18,143 nt of DNA. Source: Candidatus Dadabacteria bacterium RIFCSPHIGHO2_12_FULL_53_21 (lineage in GTDB: Bacteria > Desulfobacterota_D > UBA1144 > Nemesobacterales > UBA2774). This document shows positions 14,151 to 18,143 of the stretch, piece after piece (position 1 is the stretch's first letter; each line of letters starts with the position of its first letter). Location: contig MFCJ01000091.1 of assembly GCA_001775255.1 (NCBI GenBank), forward strand, positions 2,868-21,010. Reading direction: 5' to 3'. A model generated the notes under the pieces. The model was not told the DNA's origin, ran no database searches, and saw only the letters and a program-made list of their open reading frames with translations. The position numbers and the translations under genes are program-made.

Positions 14151-14178
14151 TTGAAAAACCGATTCCCGTATGTAGTAT
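14151..14178 (+). promoter_or_regulatory. Candidate sigma70 promoter for trxB
   Basis: TTGAAA (14151-14156) and TAGTAT (14173-14178) are separated by 16 bp. The start point would be near 14185, giving a leader of about 36 nt that contains the AGGAG ribosome site just before trxB. The rest of the 14032-14150 region holds GC-rich self-complementary patches (for example CGCCG 14061-14065 with CGGCG 14073-14077) but no gene. Confidence 0.5.
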
Positions 14179-14220
14179 AAAGCGGAGTTTAGGGAAGATG
14201 CATATGCTTCAGGAGCGGAA

Positions 14221-15180
14221 ATGACCGACATAAAGGATTTGAAACGAAGACACAAGGTCGTCATTATGGGTTCGGGGCCGGCAGGGTTAACCGCGGCTCT
14301 ATACACGGCCAGGGCTAATCTCGAGCCGGTAGTGTTCGAGGGGATGGAGGCGGGCGGCCAGCTGACACTGACGACCGAGGTGGAAAATTTCCCCGGCTTC
14401 CCTCAAGGGATACTCGGGCCCGAGCTCATGGATTCGATGAGGACGCAGGCAGAGAGGTTCGGGGCGAAGTGCGTGATGAAAACCGTAACCGCTGTCGATT
14501 TCTCGAAGAGGCCTTTTAAAATCACCGCCGGAGATACGGTCATCGAAGCCGAATCATTTATCATCGCTTCGGGGGCATCGGCCAAGATGCTGGGTATAGA
14601 ATCTGAAAGACTATTACTGGGGCGCGGAGTATCGACCTGCGCCACCTGTGACGGTTTTTTCTTCAAGGACAGGGATCTGATAGTCGTGGGGGGCGGGGAC
14701 AGCGCGCTCGAAGAAGCCACGTTCCTTACGAAGTTCGCATCCAGGGTGAGCATCGTCCACAGGAGGGGCGAGCTCCGCGCATCAAAGATACTTCAGGACA
14801 GGGCGCTGAAAAACCCTAAGGTCGATTTCATCTGGAACGCGGGAGTGGAGGAGATACTGGGGGACCAGGAGGGCGGAGTAAGGGGGGTGAGGCTCAGGGA
14901 CACGAAGACGGGCGAGGTTTCGGAAAGGGCGGTCCAGGGTGTATTCATCGCCATAGGTCACAACCCGAACACGAAGCTCTTCAAGGGAACGCTGGAGATG
15001 GACGCGCTCGGATACCTTATCACGAAAAACGGGAGTACCGAGACGAGCATCCCCGGGGTATTCGCCGCGGGTGACGTGAGGGACAGCAAATACAGGCAGG
15101 CCATAACCGCAGCGGGGTCGGGGTGTATGGCGGCTATAGACGCCGAGAGGTTTCTCGAAGAACACGCCGGGCACGCGTGA
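14221..15180 (+). CDS. trxB: Thioredoxin reductase (NADPH, flavoprotein)
   Basis: It transfers electrons from NADPH through FAD and a redox disulfide to thioredoxin in the cytoplasm. The 319 residues are close to the usual length (E. coli 321). The FAD-binding GSGPAGLTAALY begins at residue 17, the redox-active CATC is at C140/C143, and the NADPH-binding GGGDSALEEA starts at 157. The NADPH-preferring HRRGELRASK is at 180-189, and the second FAD motif GVFAAGDVRD is at 279-288. AGGAG lies 5 nt before the ATG. It is divergent from ygfZ; the next plus-strand gene begins 117 bp later, in a gap where I see no clear terminator or strong promoter. Confidence 0.97.
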   Translation: MTDIKDLKRRHKVVIMGSGPAGLTAALYTARANLEPVVFEGMEAGGQLTLTTEVENFPGFPQGILGPELMDSMRTQAERFGAKCVMKTVTAVDFSKRPFKITAGDTVIEAESFIIASGASAKMLGIESERLLLGRGVSTCATCDGFFFKDRDLIVVGGGDSALEEATFLTKFASRVSIVHRRGELRASKILQDRALKNPKVDFIWNAGVEEILGDQEGGVRGVRLRDTKTGEVSERAVQGVFIAIGHNPNTKLFKGTLEMDALGYLITKNGSTETSIPGVFAAGDVRDSKYRQAITAAGSGCMAAIDAERFLEEHAGHA

Positions 15181-15297
15181 GACCGTATTCGACGACCTCC
15201 GTTTGATTCCAATCCATCCACAATCAGATAACTCCTTCCGGTCACCGCGGCAAGAGCGTATATTGATACCAGGAGCCGGATACACCGGGGTGTCACG

Positions 15298-16746
15298 ATG
15301 AACTTACTCTTCGGAGCGGATCGGGAGAGGAAGCGCGAGCGTCCATTAGATACGAAGAGGCTGATCGTATGGAGCGGTTTCACGCTTACGGGCCTCTTTC
15401 TCATATTGTCCTTCCTCTCGGATTATTTCTCCCCGGAGACCCCGCTCAAAGGCAGGCCCGTGCTCCTGCTTGTCCTGATACTCACGCTCTCAGGCGCTCT
15501 TTACATATTTACAGTTTTCAGAGCGCTCAATTCGGTTAACGCCGGCACGATGCTGGGCTTTATGTTGTTTATCGGCCTCGCGCTCAGGCTTGTGATGTTT
15601 TTCTCAACCCCGATACTCGAAGACGATTATTTCAGATACCTATGGGACGGGGCAGTGACGGCGAACGGCATAAACCCATATAAATATTCGCCGGAACAGG
15701 TTATTCAAAACCGGGACGTCCCCGAGGAACTGAGCAGGCTCGCTGGGGATTCAGGCGACGTAATACGCCGCATCAATCACCCCCACATACGCACCATATA
15801 CCCTCCTGTCACCCAGGCGCTCTTTGCGCTCTCATACATTATAAAGCCCTGGAGTCTCTTACCGTGGAGAGCGATTCTGCTCGTTTTCGACATAGCGACA
15901 CTCGCCCTCATCCTGTATGCGCTTAACCTCATGCGGCTGCCGCTGATCTACGCAATGATCTACTGGTGGAATCCACTGCTCGCTAAGGAGATATACAACT
16001 CAGGCCACCTGGATGTGCTCGTTTTTCCTTTCGCATTTGGCGGGGTGATGCTCGCGTTGAGGGCTAAATACCCGGGTTCTCTCATGAGCCTCGCAGCGGG
16101 CATAGGCATGAAGCTCTGGCCCGTCTTCCTGATACCCCTCGTCTTGCGCCCTATACTATCGAGCCCGGGGAGGATACTGCGGGCACTACTCGTGTTGATA
16201 GCCTTTCTGATCGCCCTCTTCCTGCCGCTATATCTTTCCGGGCCCGACGAGTCTTCAGGCTTGATCGCTTACGGCAGCAGCTGGGAGAACAACGATTCGA
16301 TTTTCCGGATATTAATTTTTATCTCGGATTTCTCTCTCGGCATTCTCGGATTCCAAACCTATCACAAATACGCCCTGGCGCGTGTGATCGCAGTCTCTCT
16401 CACGGTTTTGTGTATAGCGTATGTGTCGTACAGGAAGCCCGCCGGGGGCGACTTCTTCAGGAAAAGCCTGTTTATCGTCGCGTTCGTCTTCCTGATAAGC
16501 CCGACCGAGTTCCCGTGGTACTACACGTGGCTCCTCCCCTTCTTAGCCCTTCAGCCGAGATTCCCGCTCCTCACCCTGACCGCCCTGCTCCCGCTCTACT
16601 ATCTGAGATATTATTTCGAGCCCAGGGGAAAGCCGGACATATTCACAAACATAATCGTCTGGCTCGAATTCGCGCCTGTCTGGGTACTGCTCTTTCTCGA
16701 ATGGAAGAGGGGAAGAAGAGAATTTATCGGGAGCAGGTTCTTGTGA
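15298..16746 (+). CDS. Multi-pass GT-C glycosyltransferase-like membrane protein (GT87/mannosyltransferase-like)
   Basis: The 482-residue product has about 11-13 hydrophobic helices. After the first few helices, a loop at 107-128 reads LEDDYFRYLWDG then GINPY; the acidic pair E108/D109/D110 and the WDG...NPY pattern are typical of polyprenyl-phosphate-sugar-dependent GT-C enzymes. INHPHIRTIYPP (159-170), WWNPLLAKEIYNSGHLD (about 223-239) and GIGMKLWPVF also fit this group. These enzymes transfer a sugar from a lipid carrier on the outer face of the cytoplasmic membrane; donor and acceptor here are unknown. A GGGG sequence about 7 nt upstream is the only ribosome-site candidate. Its last 23 bp overlap the 3' end of the convergent patatin gene. 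No other glycan genes adjoin it, so context gives no substrate. Confidence 0.75.
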   Translation: MNLLFGADRERKRERPLDTKRLIVWSGFTLTGLFLILSFLSDYFSPETPLKGRPVLLLVLILTLSGALYIFTVFRALNSVNAGTMLGFMLFIGLALRLVMFFSTPILEDDYFRYLWDGAVTANGINPYKYSPEQVIQNRDVPEELSRLAGDSGDVIRRINHPHIRTIYPPVTQALFALSYIIKPWSLLPWRAILLVFDIATLALILYALNLMRLPLIYAMIYWWNPLLAKEIYNSGHLDVLVFPFAFGGVMLALRAKYPGSLMSLAAGIGMKLWPVFLIPLVLRPILSSPGRILRALLVLIAFLIALFLPLYLSGPDESSGLIAYGSSWENNDSIFRILIFISDFSLGILGFQTYHKYALARVIAVSLTVLCIAYVSYRKPAGGDFFRKSLFIVAFVFLISPTEFPWYYTWLLPFLALQPRFPLLTLTALLPLYYLRYYFEPRGKPDIFTNIIVWLEFAPVWVLLFLEWKRGRREFIGSRFL

Positions 16747-17626
16747 GAAGGTTCCGCAGTTCGGGAATAGCCTCCTCCGCGGCCTGCCTGCCAGCTTCGA
16801 TTATTGATTCGCCCCGATGGAAATCTAGGACTTTAATACCGGAGAGCGGGGGGTCGATGACGAGGTCAGGCGTATCGTCCCTGAAATTATATTCCGTAAG
16901 CCTCCTCTGAGCGATTATAGAGCTCCTCTGTATGATATCGACGAGGGACATGGCGATCTCGTTTTCCCGGTCCTTCGCCCCGATCAGATCCTCCATATAG
17001 AACTTCTCGGCCAGAGAGCGGATATAATCGACGAACACGGGCCTCGTCTTCACGCCGCCGCTTATCGGGGACAGGTTGCTCAGGAGATCGACCGCTACCA
17101 CGATATCGGCGCCGAGACACCTGAGAGCGTTCACCGGGACAGGCTCCAGGACCCCGCCGTCCACCAGTATCATATCCCCGTCTATCACGGGCTTGAACAG
17201 GCCCGGAATAGACATGCTGGCGTGTACGGCTCGACTTAGATTCCCGCGAGTAAAAGTGACGACCTCGGCTTTATTCAGGTCGACTGCGATGGCGGCGAAG
17301 GGTTTCCCTAAATCCTCTATATTCTCCACACGAACAATATCGTTCAGCAGGCGCTCAATATAATTCCCGCTGAATAGACCCTTACGGGGCCAGGTGGGGC
17401 CGAGCAGAAAGGGGAGGTCCTTTACCCCGTACCGTCTCGAGATGCGCTCTAACTCGGGGAGCTTCCCCGCAACATATACCGCGCCTACGAGCGCCCCTAC
17501 GCTCGTACCCGCAACTACGTCGAACTCGATACCCGCCTGCCCGAGAGCCTTCAGGACGCCTATATGGGCGAAGCCTTTCGCTCCTCCCCCGCCGAGCGCA
17601 ATCCCTAATTTCATACCTTTTTCCAT
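16724..17626 (-). CDS. Patatin-like phospholipase (RssA/NTE-like serine hydrolase)
   Basis: Patatin-family proteins hydrolyse acyl esters of phospholipids or lysophospholipids with a Ser-Asp dyad. From the start at 17626 (MEKGMKLGIALGGGGAKGF) the protein has 300 residues. The glycine-rich oxyanion loop GGGGAKGFAHIGVL is at 12-25, the nucleophile is S42 in GTSVG, and the catalytic Asp is D156 in DGGVLEPVPVNAL. No signal peptide is seen, so it is probably cytoplasmic or membrane-associated. The frame stays open to an ATG at 17671, but that extension is unconserved-looking and lacks an SD; ATG 17614 is also possible. It follows metY by a short gap and overlaps the glycosyltransferase gene tail to tail by 23 bp. 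Confidence 0.92.
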   Translation of the reverse strand: MEKGMKLGIALGGGGAKGFAHIGVLKALGQAGIEFDVVAGTSVGALVGAVYVAGKLPELERISRRYGVKDLPFLLGPTWPRKGLFSGNYIERLLNDIVRVENIEDLGKPFAAIAVDLNKAEVVTFTRGNLSRAVHASMSIPGLFKPVIDGDMILVDGGVLEPVPVNALRCLGADIVVAVDLLSNLSPISGGVKTRPVFVDYIRSLAEKFYMEDLIGAKDRENEIAMSLVDIIQRSSIIAQRRLTEYNFRDDTPDLVIDPPLSGIKVLDFHRGESIIEAGRQAAEEAIPELRNLLTRTCSR

Positions 17627-17680
17627 GTGAATTTTATCTTGTGCGATCCGCCCGCGAGACGCTGCCGGCATTAGCTCTGG

Positions 17681-18143
17681 TCATGCCTTCTGCGAGCCCA
17701 GGAGCGCCTGGTCTATGTCCCAGAGAATGTCGTCGAGCGTTTCGAGGCCTACAGAGACCCTGACCATCTCGGGGTTCACGCCCGCCGCCGCCTGCTCTTC
17801 TTCGCTAAGCTGGCGGTGTGTGGTCGATGCCGGATGAATTACAAGCGTTTTCGCGTCGCCTACGTTGGCGAGGTGGCTCAGGAACTCGACGCCCTCTATG
17901 AACCTGATCCCGGCCTCCTTTCCGCCCTTAATTCCGAACGTGAAGATCGAGCCCGCCCCCTTGGGGAGGTATTTCCGCGCGAGCCCGTAATACGGGCTGT
18001 CCGGCAGCCCCGGATAATTGACCCATGTTACAGCGGGATGGTCTTTAAGGAATTCCGCTACGGCGAGAGCGTTCGAGCAGTGCCTTTCCATCCTGAGGTT
18101 GAGGGTTTCCAAACCCTGGAGAAAGAGGAACGCGTTAAAGGGG
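17681..18143 (-). CDS. metY: O-acetylhomoserine sulfhydrylase / aminocarboxypropyltransferase, C-terminal part
   Basis: This PLP enzyme of the Cys/Met-metabolism family converts O-acetylhomoserine and sulfide (or methanethiol) to homocysteine (or methionine). Only the last 154 or so residues are in the window; the reading frame continues past the right edge, so the N-terminal half with the PLP lysine is not seen. Visible landmarks are PFNAFLFLQGLETLNLRMER, then GAGSIFTFGIKGG, and SHLANVGDAKTLVIHPASTT, where the arginine/serine region binds the substrate carboxylate. The terminal VRVSVGLETLDDILWDIDQAL completes the family pattern. The full-length family is about 430 residues. The gene is followed closely by the patatin gene on the same strand. 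Confidence 0.93.
   Translation of the reverse strand, partial: PFNAFLFLQGLETLNLRMERHCSNALAVAEFLKDHPAVTWVNYPGLPDSPYYGLARKYLPKGAGSIFTFGIKGGKEAGIRFIEGVEFLSHLANVGDAKTLVIHPASTTHRQLSEEEQAAAGVNPEMVRVSVGLETLDDILWDIDQALLGSQKA

Noticed and set aside
17627..17671. N-terminal extension of the patatin protein (MPAASRGRIAQDKIH)
   Set aside because: There is no ribosome site, and the added sequence does not resemble a signal peptide or any part of the family, which starts just before the glycine-rich loop.
18110..18112. TTG at 18112 as the start of the rightmost gene
   Set aside because: It is an internal Leu codon. The upstream in-frame residues PFNAFLFLQG are conserved in O-acetylhomoserine sulfhydrylases, so the gene continues past the edge.
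1..18143. tRNA or rRNA genes, CRISPR arrays, insertion sequences, phage genes or defence systems
   Set aside because: No repeat array, transposase, integrase or RNA-gene signature was seen. Nearly all bases are accounted for by housekeeping genes with short gaps.

Overview
The window is a compact, housekeeping-type stretch of a bacterial chromosome. It is Gram-negative in character: MreBCD-PBP2-RodA elongasome, patatin-like phospholipase, YgfZ. It is aerobic: a caa3-type cytochrome c oxidase with its own heme A synthesis genes. ATA (Ile) and AGG (Arg) codons are used freely, intergenic gaps are short, and most starts carry GGAGG-like ribosome binding sites. Gene content and order resemble deltaproteobacterial-grade lineages (Desulfobacterota, Dadabacteria or Acidobacteriota-like genomes). 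This placement is a low-confidence inference because no marker such as 16S rRNA is present.

Layout. (1) Positions 1-6127, minus strand: an oxidase operon read sco - ctaC - ctaD - ctaE - ctaF - ctaA - ctaB, with gaps of 12-28 bp. It encodes the CuA chaperone, the CuA/cytochrome c fusion subunit II, catalytic subunit I (A2-type, YS motif), subunits III and IV, heme A synthase and heme O synthase. The last gene runs off the left edge. (2) 6128-6401: an AT-rich divergent intergenic region with three inverted repeats and a promoter that appears to drive a leaderless transcript. (3) 6402-7379, plus strand: a P1-family (DmpA-like) self-processing peptidase. (4) 7372-12680, minus strand: the cell-shape operon mreB - mreC - mreD - mrdA (PBP2) - rodA, whose last four genes are translationally packed (overlaps of 8, 20 and 14 bp between mreC/mreD, mreD/mrdA and mrdA/rodA). 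(5) 12864-14005, minus strand: ygfZ, a folate-dependent Fe-S maintenance protein, whose 5' end has been tandemly duplicated. The upstream copy now forms a 10-codon leader ORF coupled by ATGA to ygfZ. (6) 14221-16746, plus strand: trxB (thioredoxin reductase) and a multi-membrane GT-C glycosyltransferase-like protein. (7) 16724-18143, minus strand: a patatin-like phospholipase and the 3' part of an O-acetylhomoserine sulfhydrylase gene (metY), which is cut by the right edge.

The oxidase genes form one functional unit: copper delivery, structural subunits, heme B to O to A. The mre/mrd genes form a second: cytoskeleton, scaffold, transpeptidase, glycosyltransferase. The rest are single-gene functions. 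I found no mobile element, CRISPR array, tRNA, rRNA or defence system, and no clearly novel multi-gene system. The most unusual signals are the duplicated ygfZ start with its leader ORF, the likely leaderless P1 peptidase gene with nearby inverted repeats, and two convergent gene pairs that overlap in their coding ends with no terminator between them.
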